NCBI GenBank assembly: GCA_937959375.1
Contig: CALGLS010000007.1
Location: 1 to 6,311, forward strand
Reading direction: 5' to 3'
From: an uncultured Saprospiraceae bacterium
Lineage (GTDB): Bacteria; Bacteroidota; Bacteroidia; Chitinophagales; Saprospiraceae
Length of the DNA stretch: 6,311 nt
Below are positions 1 to 5,272 of this stretch, one piece after another (positions within the stretch are counted from its first letter, which is position 1; each line of letters opens with the position of its first letter). The notes beneath the pieces were generated by a model. The model saw nothing but the letters and a program-made list of their open reading frames with translations, did not search any database and was not told the DNA's origin. Both the position numbers and the translations under genes were made by a program.

Positions 1-96
1 AAATACCTTGACATGGATGTCTTCATTTTTGGTGTTAGAGTATAGTTAATCTCGCTTCATCTTTTGACTTTAAACGTAATGTCATGGTGTTACTAG

Positions 97-129
97 CTTG
101 AAAGAAGTACTTCACCCTTAGTATTTTTA
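97..129 (+). promoter_or_regulatory. candidate promoter of the tetR-family gene
   Basis: A CTTG at 97-100 is followed after 21 bp by TATTTTTA at 122-129, which matches the Bacteroidota -7 consensus TAnnTTTG at all fixed positions but the last. The spacing is normal for this phylum. A perfect 10-bp palindrome, GAAGTACTTC (104-113), lies in the spacer and could be an operator. A second, poorer -7 candidate, TATATTG at 172-178, would give an almost leaderless transcript and is less likely. Confidence 0.35.
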
Positions 130-155
130 TAAATCGAATACAATATTTTTTAAAA

Positions 156-169
156 TGAATAAATATTCA
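156..169. promoter_or_regulatory. candidate TetR-type operator palindrome
   Basis: TGAATA-AA-TATTCA is a perfect 6-2-6 inverted repeat ending 13 bp before the start codon of the TetR-family gene. TetR-family repressors commonly bind such palindromes in front of their own gene, so autoregulation is the natural reading. The site lies downstream of the -7 element at 122-129, where a bound dimer could block elongation. The region is AT-rich, so a chance palindrome cannot be excluded. Confidence 0.45.
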
Positions 170-182
170 CCTATATTGCGGC

Positions 183-758
183 ATGAAATACAAAGACGAA
201 AAGAAGATCGAAGCCATCTTTGAAGCCACCCTTAGATTAACAGGCACGGTTGGAATAGCGGGGTTAAAAATGTCGCATATTGCGAAGGAAGCTAAAATCG
301 CGAGTGGTACCTTGTACATCTATTTTGAAAGTAAGGAAGAATTATTGAACTCACTTTACGCACATCTTATCAACCAAGGAACACTACGAAAAATCCCTCA
401 ATTTTCTCACCTTCCTGTAAAAGATCAGTTAGCAAAGATCTGGGAATCCTCCTTGATATTTAGAGTTGACAATCATACCCAAATAGTTTTTATCGAGCAG
501 TTTTCGATCTCTCCTTTCATTTCAAAAGAAGGACAAAAACAAACGAAAAAATTTACGCATCACATTAAAAGCTTACTAGATAAAGGCAAAGAAGAAGGGC
601 AAGTCAAAAACTTAAACACTCAATTAATGTATTCACTGTTAGTTGGCTCAATTCGAGAGTTTGCAAATGAAAGAGTAAAGGATAAAAAGAGAGCCAACAA
701 GAAATTTATAGCAGAGACTTTTAATTTAGCTTGGGAGGCAATTAAAGAAACGGCTTAA
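183..758 (+). CDS. TetR/AcrR-family transcriptional regulator
   Basis: This 191-residue protein has the TetR layout and the family's usual length. An N-terminal three-helix DNA-binding domain covers about residues 5-55. Its helix-turn-helix is visible as MSHIAKEAKI (30-39) followed by the recognition stretch SGTLYIYFESKEEL (41-54), the most conserved part of the family. Residues 60-191 form a variable, mostly helical ligand-binding and dimerisation domain, so the inducer cannot be predicted. Such proteins are homodimeric cytoplasmic repressors that leave DNA when they bind a small molecule. The ATG at 183 is the first in frame and gives a typical N-terminus. No efflux pump or metabolic operon lies beside it. 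The next gene has its own promoter, so the regulator may control only itself, a gene left of the window, or distant genes. Family assignment is firm; target and ligand are unknown. Confidence 0.93.
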   Translation: MKYKDEKKIEAIFEATLRLTGTVGIAGLKMSHIAKEAKIASGTLYIYFESKEELLNSLYAHLINQGTLRKIPQFSHLPVKDQLAKIWESSLIFRVDNHTQIVFIEQFSISPFISKEGQKQTKKFTHHIKSLLDKGKEEGQVKNLNTQLMYSLLVGSIREFANERVKDKKRANKKFIAETFNLAWEAIKETA

Positions 759-798
759 ACAGTTACCACCTTTAAGGAAACACATTAAAAATAACAGC

Positions 799-830
799 AT
801 TGACATTTTTTTAAAAAATAGATACCTTTG
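799..830 (+). promoter_or_regulatory. Bacteroidota-type promoter of the DUF4259 gene
   Basis: ATTG at 799-802 serves as the -33 element. After 20 bp comes TACCTTTG (823-830), an exact match to the -7 consensus TAnnTTTG. Transcription would start near 835-838, leaving a leader of about 30 nt before the ATG at 867. This is the cleanest promoter in the window, and it makes the DUF4259 gene independent of the tetR-family gene upstream. Confidence 0.7.
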
Positions 831-866
831 TCGAAATATTAAAAACCTCTTAAAAAGAAAATAACT

Positions 867-1301
867 ATGGGCGCCTGGGGCTATAAAACATTTGAAGACG
901 ATGCTGCCTTTGATTGGTATGACGAATTTTGCAATAGCAATCAATCTATTAAAATTATTGAAGCTGTCTTAGATACCGTACTTAATAATGATGAGTATGT
1001 TGACTATGATGAAGGAATGGCTGTCTTTGTAGTCTGTGAAATCATTGCTGCTTCAAAAGGAAAACCAAGCGAGCGATTTCCAGATGATGAGTACCATAGT
1101 TTTGAAGACGGAGCAGTCCCTGAAATTCGATACAACTTACTTCGTAAAGGTTTGACAGATGAGCTAATTGCAAAAACGATTAAAGCTGCCGATAAGGTTC
1201 GTGATCACGAACAATCTGAGTTACGTGAACTTTGGGCCGAATCAGAAAACTTTGAATCTTGGAAGGAAAACATAGCTGCTGTTTTAGATCGAATTAAGTA
1301 G
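867..1301 (+). CDS. DUF4259 domain-containing protein
   Basis: The 144-residue acidic protein begins with MGAWGYKTFEDDAAFDWYDEF, the hallmark N-terminus of DUF4259 (an MGAWG start, then F-x-D-D-x-A-x-D-W). The domain fills essentially the whole chain. There is no signal peptide or membrane segment, so it should be cytoplasmic. The remainder is predicted helical and rich in Glu and Asp, with an aromatic C-terminal segment (WAESENFESWKENI). The biochemical role of DUF4259 is not established. Small proteins of this kind turn up beside many unrelated genes, so context does not help: the neighbours are a TetR regulator and a secreted hydrolase, each separately promoted. The start at 867 is supported by the family motif beginning at residue 1 and by the well-placed promoter. 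Family identity is good; function is unknown. Confidence 0.88.
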   Translation: MGAWGYKTFEDDAAFDWYDEFCNSNQSIKIIEAVLDTVLNNDEYVDYDEGMAVFVVCEIIAASKGKPSERFPDDEYHSFEDGAVPEIRYNLLRKGLTDELIAKTIKAADKVRDHEQSELRELWAESENFESWKENIAAVLDRIK

Positions 1302-1448
1302 TGCTTTCTCAAAATTAGAGCTAGTGATTTTGTAAAGATGTATGTTATAAAAAAGGTTTAAAGAACACGTAAAATACAAGGTCGAGTATTCGACAAAGGG
1401 AGTCTTCAAGCCTTACCAAATCAAATCTATTTTTCTTAAAACAACCTC

Positions 1449-1494
1449 ATTAACAATCGATTAACAACTATCAAACTCATTTTTATTATTTTTG
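1449..1494 (+). promoter_or_regulatory. promoter region of the hydrolase gene with direct repeats
   Basis: TATTTTTG at 1487-1494 matches the -7 consensus TAnnTTTG exactly and would give a leader of about 50 nt before the ATG at 1548. No good -33 TTG lies at the right distance. In that position is a direct repeat, ATTAACAA (1449-1456) and ATTAACAA (1460-1467), with an 11-bp period, roughly one helical turn. A weak -33 box combined with tandem half-sites would suit activator dependence, but that is inference. Confidence 0.45.
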
Positions 1495-1547
1495 ATTTAG
1501 CTTAACCAAATTGTTTTACAAATTGCGTTTACTAAATTAAAAATATC

Positions 1548-2528
1548 ATGAGACTAAGCATCTGTACCCTACTCATCCTTTTCTCTTTTCTCTCTTGCCA
1601 TTCACAAACAGAGAAATTGATCGTCAGTCAAAAACCCATTGATGACTTATCTAAATATCCTGCTTACAAACATTTAACCGAAGAAAAAGAGGGAGAGATA
1701 CAGTGGAAAAAACAATATGCTTACCTTGACAGTATTGACATGTATGGCATCACCTACATGAGTGATGGTTTAAAGATTAGAGGGTACCTTGTTAAACCCA
1801 AAAAAGAAGGCAACTATCCCTGCATCATTTACAACAGAGGAGGAAATGACAATAAGCGACATGCTTTATTAATACACTCCGCAGCTACTCGCTTAGGAGA
1901 GTTAGCAAAGGAAGGTTACGTTGTTATTGCAAGTCAATACAGAGGTGGCGGCGGAAGTGAAGGCAAAGATGAATTTGGCGGAGCAGATGTCAACGATGTG
2001 ACCATTTTAACTGAAGTATTGAAAGAGGTAGAAGGAGCCGATACTGAACGAATTGGCATGTTCGGATGGAGCCGAGGTGGCCTTATGACTTACCTAGCCT
2101 TGATGAAAACCGATAAAATAAAAGCTGCTGTAGTCGGAGGCGCCGTTTCTGACAGTCATGCAACTATTGAAGATCGTCCAGAAATGGAAACGGGTGTTTA
2201 TACCCGCATGATCCCAGACTACGAAACAAATAAAGTCGCTGAATTAGACAAAAGAACACCAATCAAACAAGTTGACAAATTCCCTAAAAATGTCCCGATT
2301 CTAATGCTACATGGCAATTCAGATTGGCGTGTAAAATCTGAGCAAAGCATCCGAATGTCATTAGAATTTGAAAAACATCGAATTCCATATCGACTTGTCA
2401 TTTTAGAAGGAGGCGACCATGCTTTAAGTCAACATTCTGAAGAAAGAGATCGCCAAACATTGGCATGGTTTCAGCGTTTCTTAAAGGATAAAGAGGCTGT
2501 TCCCGATATGGAATATAAAGGGCGATGA
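1548..2528 (+). CDS. exported lipoprotein alpha/beta hydrolase (prolyl oligopeptidase / dienelactone hydrolase type)
   Basis: The 326-residue protein starts with a short signal peptide whose hydrophobic core (LLILFSFLSC) ends at Cys17, so it is probably lipid-anchored in the envelope. After a linker, an alpha/beta-hydrolase domain runs from about residue 70 to 314. Visible landmarks are the strand and oxyanion-region motif YNRGGND (95-101), the YRGGGGSEG turn (131-139), the nucleophile elbow G-W-S-R-G-G with Ser175, the acid Asp259 in HGNSDWRV, and His291 in EGGDHAL. The Ser-Asp-His triad is complete and correctly ordered, so the enzyme should be active. The RGGGGSEG and GWSRGG patterns resemble the S9 peptidase catalytic domain, but the N-terminal beta-propeller of true prolyl oligopeptidases is absent. 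An esterase or small-peptide hydrolase is therefore as likely as a peptidase. The lipobox has Phe at -3, slightly off consensus. The gene appears monocistronic. Confidence 0.85.
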   Translation: MRLSICTLLILFSFLSCHSQTEKLIVSQKPIDDLSKYPAYKHLTEEKEGEIQWKKQYAYLDSIDMYGITYMSDGLKIRGYLVKPKKEGNYPCIIYNRGGNDNKRHALLIHSAATRLGELAKEGYVVIASQYRGGGGSEGKDEFGGADVNDVTILTEVLKEVEGADTERIGMFGWSRGGLMTYLALMKTDKIKAAVVGGAVSDSHATIEDRPEMETGVYTRMIPDYETNKVAELDKRTPIKQVDKFPKNVPILMLHGNSDWRVKSEQSIRMSLEFEKHRIPYRLVILEGGDHALSQHSEERDRQTLAWFQRFLKDKEAVPDMEYKGR

Positions 2529-2651
2529 TTTTATAAATGCGGATACAATGCTCATATCCAAGTTCTCCATTTCGCTATGCCTGCCTAACGAATTCGGTAA
2601 GGTAAAAAACACGATAGAGGTAAATCAAAAAAATAAGGCGTAAGGCCAAAA

Positions 2652-2796
2652 CAAACGTTTAGCAAACTTTAGAAGTTTACCAAAAGCCCCACATAAGCAC
2701 AGCGCCCCAATAATTTTAAGCAGAGCAAAAAATCTATGTGGCCCTCTTTAAAAGACCCCGCGAACAACGGGCAACTCTATGCCTATTGTCTCTATG
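2652..2796 (+). repeat. dispersed intergenic repeat, copy A
   Basis: About 145 bp here align with 4112-4251 in the same orientation, at roughly three quarters identity by eye. Identical blocks include CAAACGTTTAGCAAACTTT (2652-2670), AGCAAAAAATCTATGTGGCC (2724-2743) and ACGGGCAACTCTA (2767-2779). It contains the palindrome AAACTT-TAG-AAGTTT within 2656-2686. In this copy CCACATA (2688-2694) can also pair with TATGTGG (2735-2741), which the other copy does not preserve. It begins about 120 bp after the hydrolase stop codon. There is no open reading frame shared with the other copy, so it is a non-coding element: a MITE-like or REP-like repeat, or a structured RNA. Confidence 0.8.
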
Positions 2797-2852
2797 TCCC
2801 TGCCTGCAAAGTAAGGTTGAAAAAAGACAATAGAAAGCCGAAGTCTGGGGGC

Positions 2853-2870
2853 ACATTCACATTCACATTC
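2853..2870. repeat. short tandem repeat (ACATTC)x3
   Basis: Three perfect head-to-tail ACATTC hexamers lie just downstream of the stop codon of the minus-strand lipoprotein gene, followed by the degenerate TAATTC. This is a microsatellite-like tract with no evident function; slippage could make its length variable between strains. Confidence 0.75.
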
Positions 2871-2888
2871 TAATTCACCCTCCCCTTT

Positions 2889-3296
2889 CTACCTCATTCC
2901 AACAAATTTCATAACCGGCCCATCCGCAGAAATCCGAGGATCTGTGTTACTATTCAAAACCAAAGTTCCATTCTTCAAAGTATAAGCAAACTTACTCCTT
3001 CCAATCGTTAACATACCATCATTCACAGCATAAGTATACGTCCCAGGCGCTTTACCTAACACACGGAGTTTCTCAAGATCTTTTTTAGTAATCGTCAACG
3101 ATTTCTTGTTGCTATCAAACACCCAAACTATATCACCAGTAGATAAAGTTGGAATGTTAGGCATAAAAGCAGAATAAGACGTCATTGTCCATTTTCCATC
3201 CAATTCATCCTTTGGAGTTGTGCTAGAGGTTCCCGAAGGAGTATTACAAGCAGCAACTAATGAAACTGCGAAAAGAGCCATCATTAAATATTTCAT
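2889..3296 (-). CDS. small lipocalin-like lipoprotein
   Basis: The 135-residue protein has a signal peptide with a good lipobox, V-A-A-C, ending at Cys17, followed by a Ser/Thr/Pro-rich linker (residues 18-28). The mature domain opens with L-D-G-K-W-T-M-T-S-Y, the G-x-W start typical of lipocalin-like folds, and continues as alternating short strands (IVWVFD, SLTITK, GTYTYAV, GMLTIG, FAYTLKNGTLVL). That pattern fits a small beta-barrel of the kind annotated as 'lipocalin family protein' in Bacteroidota. The probable location is the outer membrane or periplasmic face; any ligand is unknown. The gene is convergent with the hydrolase and divergent from the 157-residue orphan, with its own promoter at 3327-3359. 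The ATG at 3296 is the natural start because the signal peptide begins there. Lipoprotein status is firm; fold assignment is moderate. Confidence 0.85.
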   Translation of the reverse strand: MKYLMMALFAVSLVAACNTPSGTSSTTPKDELDGKWTMTSYSAFMPNIPTLSTGDIVWVFDSNKKSLTITKKDLEKLRVLGKAPGTYTYAVNDGMLTIGRSKFAYTLKNGTLVLNSNTDPRISADGPVMKFVGMR

Positions 3297-3326
3297 ATTT
3301 ATATTTTATTGAAGTTATTTAAAAAC

Positions 3327-3359
3327 TAAAAGTACAGTTTTAAACGGAAAGTCTCCAAA
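3327..3359 (-). promoter_or_regulatory. promoter of the lipocalin-like lipoprotein gene
   Basis: Read on the minus strand, TTTG (positions 3359-3356) is followed after 21 bp by TACTTTTA (3334-3327), which matches TAnnTTTG except for the last base. The leader to the ATG at 3296 would be about 25 nt. Confidence 0.55.
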
Positions 3360-3404
3360 ATCGCTCATTCCTTTCTTCAATAAATTACGTTCTTTGAAAA
3401 ATCC

Positions 3405-3480
3405 CGTGCCCAATGTTAAAATGAAAACAAAAGTGACCGAAGGAAACGTTGATTTTATTTTATCATTGGGTTCTATCACG
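3405..3480. repeat. long imperfect inverted repeat (hairpin) in the divergent promoter region
   Basis: The 20-nt arms at 3409-3428 (starting CCCAATG) and 3451-3470 (ending CATTGGG) are complementary at 17 of 20 positions, with a 22-nt loop (3429-3450). CGTG (3405-3408) and CACG (3477-3480) can extend the base across an asymmetric 6-nt bulge. It lies between the -33 boxes of two divergent genes, only 3 bp from the TTTG of the rightward promoter. It may be a bidirectional control site, a small structured RNA, or a miniature mobile-element remnant. Confidence 0.65.
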
Positions 3481-3483
3481 AGA

Positions 3484-3514
3484 TTTGTTAAAGAACCATA
3501 AATTAATATCTTTA
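3484..3514 (+). promoter_or_regulatory. promoter of the 157-residue orphan gene
   Basis: TTTG at 3484-3487 is followed after 19 bp by TATCTTTA (3507-3514), which matches TAnnTTTG except for the last base. Transcription would start near 3520, leaving a leader of about 55 nt before the ATG at 3575. Confidence 0.55.
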
Positions 3515-3574
3515 GCGTTCATTAAGTAGGATGACCTAATTAAATTAATCAAACACTCTAAAGTCAACATAAAG

Positions 3575-4048
3575 ATGAAAGCCGTTACTGTAAAAGTATT
3601 AAAGGACGAACTCATTCACCGCTCACCAAAAGAACTGCTTGAAATTTGTCTACGTTTATCCAAATTCAAAAAAGAAAACAAGGAGCTATTGACTTACCTA
3701 CTCTTTGAAGCCGATAATGAATCAGCGTACATCGAATCTGTAAAGCGCGAAATCGACGAAGGTTTTGAAGGAATTAATACCAGCAGTTATTACTTTATCA
3801 AAAAGAGTGTCCGAAAGATTTTGAGAAATATAAAAAAGTTTGTTCGCTACTCTCAAAAAAAACAAACCGAAGTAGAACTCCTACTCTACTTTTGTGCCAA
3901 GCTAAAAGACTTTAGCCCCAGCATCAAGAGAAATCAAATGCTCACAAATCTATATCTACGCCAACTAACCGCCATCGAAAAAGCAATCAAAACATTACAT
4001 GAAGATTTGCAATACGATTACAACCAAGAATTAGACGTTTTAAGATAA
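3575..4048 (+). CDS. conserved Bacteroidota hypothetical protein, all-helical, Lys-rich
   Basis: The 157-residue protein has no signal peptide or membrane segment and should be cytoplasmic. It appears almost entirely alpha-helical. Residues 16-46 (RSPKELLEICLRLSKFKKENKELLTYLLFEA) form a first helical pair, 53-65 a second helix, and 74-93 a strongly basic helix (KKSVRKILRNIKKFVRYSQKK). Residues 96-113 (QTEVELLLYFCAKLKDF) and 125-155 form the C-terminal helices, ending in TLHEDLQYDYNQEL. It resembles hypothetical proteins I have seen across Bacteroidota, in which the SPKEL, KFKKENKELLTYLLFEA and LHEDLQYDY motifs recur, but I know no experimentally supported function. The basic helix could contact nucleic acid or acidic lipid; that is inference only. 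It is separately promoted and flanked by unrelated lipoprotein genes. The start is the first ATG after a plausible promoter. Confidence 0.8.
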   Translation: MKAVTVKVLKDELIHRSPKELLEICLRLSKFKKENKELLTYLLFEADNESAYIESVKREIDEGFEGINTSSYYFIKKSVRKILRNIKKFVRYSQKKQTEVELLLYFCAKLKDFSPSIKRNQMLTNLYLRQLTAIEKAIKTLHEDLQYDYNQELDVLR

Positions 4049-4111
4049 TCTCGCTTTGTATTCATTTTTACTTTTAATTTTTTTTAATACTCAGAAAGTA
4101 ATTTGTGAAAC

Positions 4112-4251
4112 CAAACGTTTAGCAAACTTTGAAAGTTTACCAAACGCCCTAAAAGCAAAGCGTCACCAATTTTAAGCGTAGCAAAAAATCTATGTGGCCT
4201 CTTTAATGGGTACTACGCAATACGGGCAACTCTAAACTTATTCTCCCTATG
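4112..4251 (+). repeat. dispersed intergenic repeat, copy B
   Basis: About 140 bp are alignable with 2652-2796, in direct orientation and also downstream of a plus-strand gene (64 bp after its stop). It shares the three identical blocks, at 4112-4130, 4180-4199 and 4222-4234. The left end is a 31-nt near-palindrome (4116-4146) in which 13 of 15 pairs form: CGTTT/AAACG outside and AAACTTT-G-AAAGTTT at the centre. In both copies a GCCC after the palindrome (4146-4149 here) could pair with GGGC in the right-hand block (4224-4227). Length variation between the copies is only small indels. Confidence 0.8.
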
Positions 4252-4347
4252 CGCTTAAAAAACACGCCAGAAGACCACTTACCGACAGCACATCAACTTT
4301 CAGAAATAGAATATCCCTAAAAGCTCACCACTTATCCCCCTTTTTCG

Positions 4348-4355
4348 TAAATTTG
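4348..4355 (+). promoter_or_regulatory. -7 element of the DUF6503-like lipoprotein gene
   Basis: TAAATTTG matches TAnnTTTG exactly. Transcription would start near 4360-4364, about 10-14 nt before the ATG at 4374. No clear -33 TTG is found 19-21 bp upstream. The element overlaps a possible TTG start at 4353, which argues against that codon being the real start. Confidence 0.5.
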
Positions 4356-4373
4356 TTTAACAAAAAACAGGAT

Positions 4374-5177
4374 ATGTATAAGACCCTAACAGCTGGCCTA
4401 TCGTTGCTTTTACTTGTAGCTTGCAATAATCAACCTAGTCCAACTCCACCAAATGAAACTTCAGCACCGGAAAATTCCATTTCCTCAAAACAATATCCTA
4501 AGCCTTTGCAAAAAATATTTGCAAAACATGGCGGACTTGACGCTTGGCAAAAGATGCACGCCATGTCATACGAAATAGTTTCGGAAGAAGACGGCAATGA
4601 AGCGCAATTCATTGACTTAAAAAATCGAAGAGAAAAAATTGAAGCACCAACTTTCATCACAGGATACGATGGTAACGATTTTTGGCTAGATGCTGATACT
4701 TCCATCTACAAAGGCAATCCCATTTTTTATCACAACTTGATGTTTTACTTTTATGCGATGCCTTTTGTCTTGGCTGATGATGGAATTAATTACAACGAGA
4801 CTGCTCCTCTTGAATTCGAAGGAACAACTTACCCCGGTTTTCAAATCACCTACAACAACGACGTTGGCGTAAGCCCAAAAGACGAATATTTCATACACTA
4901 CGATCCTGAAACCTTTCAAATGGCCTGGCTTGGCTATACGGTCACTTATTTCTCCAATGCAAAAAGCAAAAAGATAAAATGGATTCGATACGATGATTGG
5001 AAAAAAGTTAGCGGCCTAGTCCTTCCAAATTCAATGAGTTGGTATGACCTAGTGGATGGGGTGCCTACGAAACCTCGTGGCAAGACTGAATTTGTAAAGA
5101 TAGTTGTTCAAGAAGCACCTTTTGAAGATATCACTTTTGAAAAGACTCCAAAAGCTACAATTGTAGAACGAAAGTAG
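4374..5177 (+). CDS. DUF6503-like lipoprotein
   Basis: From the ATG at 4374 the protein is 267 residues. It begins with MYKTLTAGLSLLLLVAC, a complete signal peptide with lipobox L-V-A-C ending at Cys17. An in-frame TTG at 4353 would add seven residues, but it overlaps the probable -7 element, so I prefer the ATG. After a Pro/Ser/Thr-rich linker (residues 18-40) comes a single domain. It opens with LQKIFAKHGGLDAWQKMHAMSYE and includes GNPIFYHNLMFYFYAMPFVLADDGINY, DEYFIHYDPETFQMAWLGYTVTYFS and a C-terminal EAPFEDITF. These motifs match my recollection of the Bacteroidota family DUF6503, of unknown function. The extended beta-strand pattern may form a LolA/LolB-like half-barrel; this is conjecture. 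It lies 95 bp before feoA, and no terminator is evident between them, so some co-transcription is possible. Lipoprotein call firm, family call moderate. Confidence 0.82.
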   Translation: MYKTLTAGLSLLLLVACNNQPSPTPPNETSAPENSISSKQYPKPLQKIFAKHGGLDAWQKMHAMSYEIVSEEDGNEAQFIDLKNRREKIEAPTFITGYDGNDFWLDADTSIYKGNPIFYHNLMFYFYAMPFVLADDGINYNETAPLEFEGTTYPGFQITYNNDVGVSPKDEYFIHYDPETFQMAWLGYTVTYFSNAKSKKIKWIRYDDWKKVSGLVLPNSMSWYDLVDGVPTKPRGKTEFVKIVVQEAPFEDITFEKTPKATIVERK

Positions 5178-5189
5178 TTCTAATAAATA

Positions 5190-5255
5190 ATGACGGACGA
5201 ATTATACAATAAACTAGCCGATATTTTTAAAACAATCCGTACTTTACGCCCCTAA
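5190..5255 (+). CDS. possible 21-residue upstream ORF before feoA
   Basis: An ATG at 5190, 12 bp after the lipoprotein stop, opens a short frame, MTDELYNKLADIFKTIRTLRP, ending in TAA at 5255, 17 bp before the proposed feoA start. It could be a leader peptide whose translation affects feoA, whose own start is weak. It is equally likely to be a chance frame: there is no recognised homologue and no visible Shine-Dalgarno. Confidence 0.2.
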   Translation: MTDELYNKLADIFKTIRTLRP

Positions 5256-5272
5256 TCAGGAATTGTAATATT

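Larger units (their letters stand above)
2529..2888. other. 360-bp gene-free region between convergent genes
   Basis: This stretch separates the hydrolase gene and the oppositely oriented lipocalin-like gene. Most of its middle is copy A of the dispersed repeat (2652-2796). Before that are weak hairpin signals: GGATA/TATCC (2541-2545 and 2555-2559), and an imperfect CCT..AGG palindrome around CGAATTCG (2589-2596). After it are a 9-bp inverted repeat (2783-2791 with 2825-2833) and three tandem ACATTC units (2853-2870). I see no convincing coding sequence and no textbook rho-independent terminator, although both flanking genes should end transcription here. Confidence 0.6.
4049..4373. other. 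325-bp gene-free region
   Basis: After the orphan gene comes a T-rich stretch including eight consecutive T (4078-4085) but no hairpin in front of it, so it is not a clear intrinsic terminator. Copy B of the dispersed repeat fills 4112-4251. The rest (4252-4347) shows nothing recognisable. The promoter of the next lipoprotein gene closes the region. Confidence 0.6.

Noticed and set aside
1..49. Possible gene ends (two plus-strand frames closing at 45 and 49) or a minus-strand gene start (ATG at 26, reading MKTSMSRY leftward off the window)
   Set aside because: Each is too short to judge, no family motif is visible, and no Bacteroidota -7 element sits in front of the minus-strand ATG.
726..944. 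Minus-strand open frame of 72 codons
   Set aside because: It overlaps the end of the tetR-family gene, the DUF4259 promoter and the DUF4259 start; its composition is that of an antisense shadow.
2537..2605. 22-codon ORF after the hydrolase stop (MRIQCSYPSSPFRYACLTNSVR)
   Set aside because: Short, no ribosome-binding site, unlike its neighbours in composition, and in a region of weak hairpins; most likely a chance frame.
2783..2833. Perfect 9-bp inverted repeat CTATTGTCT / AGACAATAG with a 33-nt loop, with a T-run on the minus strand nearby
   Set aside because: One such 9-bp match is expected by chance in a window this size. The T-run lies inside the loop side rather than after the stem, so it does not form a proper terminator for the minus-strand gene.
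4049..4086. T-rich stretch with eight consecutive T after the orphan gene, considered as an intrinsic terminator
   Set aside because: No stable stem precedes the T-run.
4430..4919. Minus-strand open frames opposite the DUF6503-like gene
   Set aside because: They lie wholly inside a well-supported lipoprotein gene on the other strand and show no domain motifs.
5155..5166. Perfect 12-bp palindrome CTACAATTGTAG
   Set aside because: It lies inside the last codons of the DUF6503-like gene and is explained by coding sequence; one AT-rich 12-bp palindrome is not remarkable.
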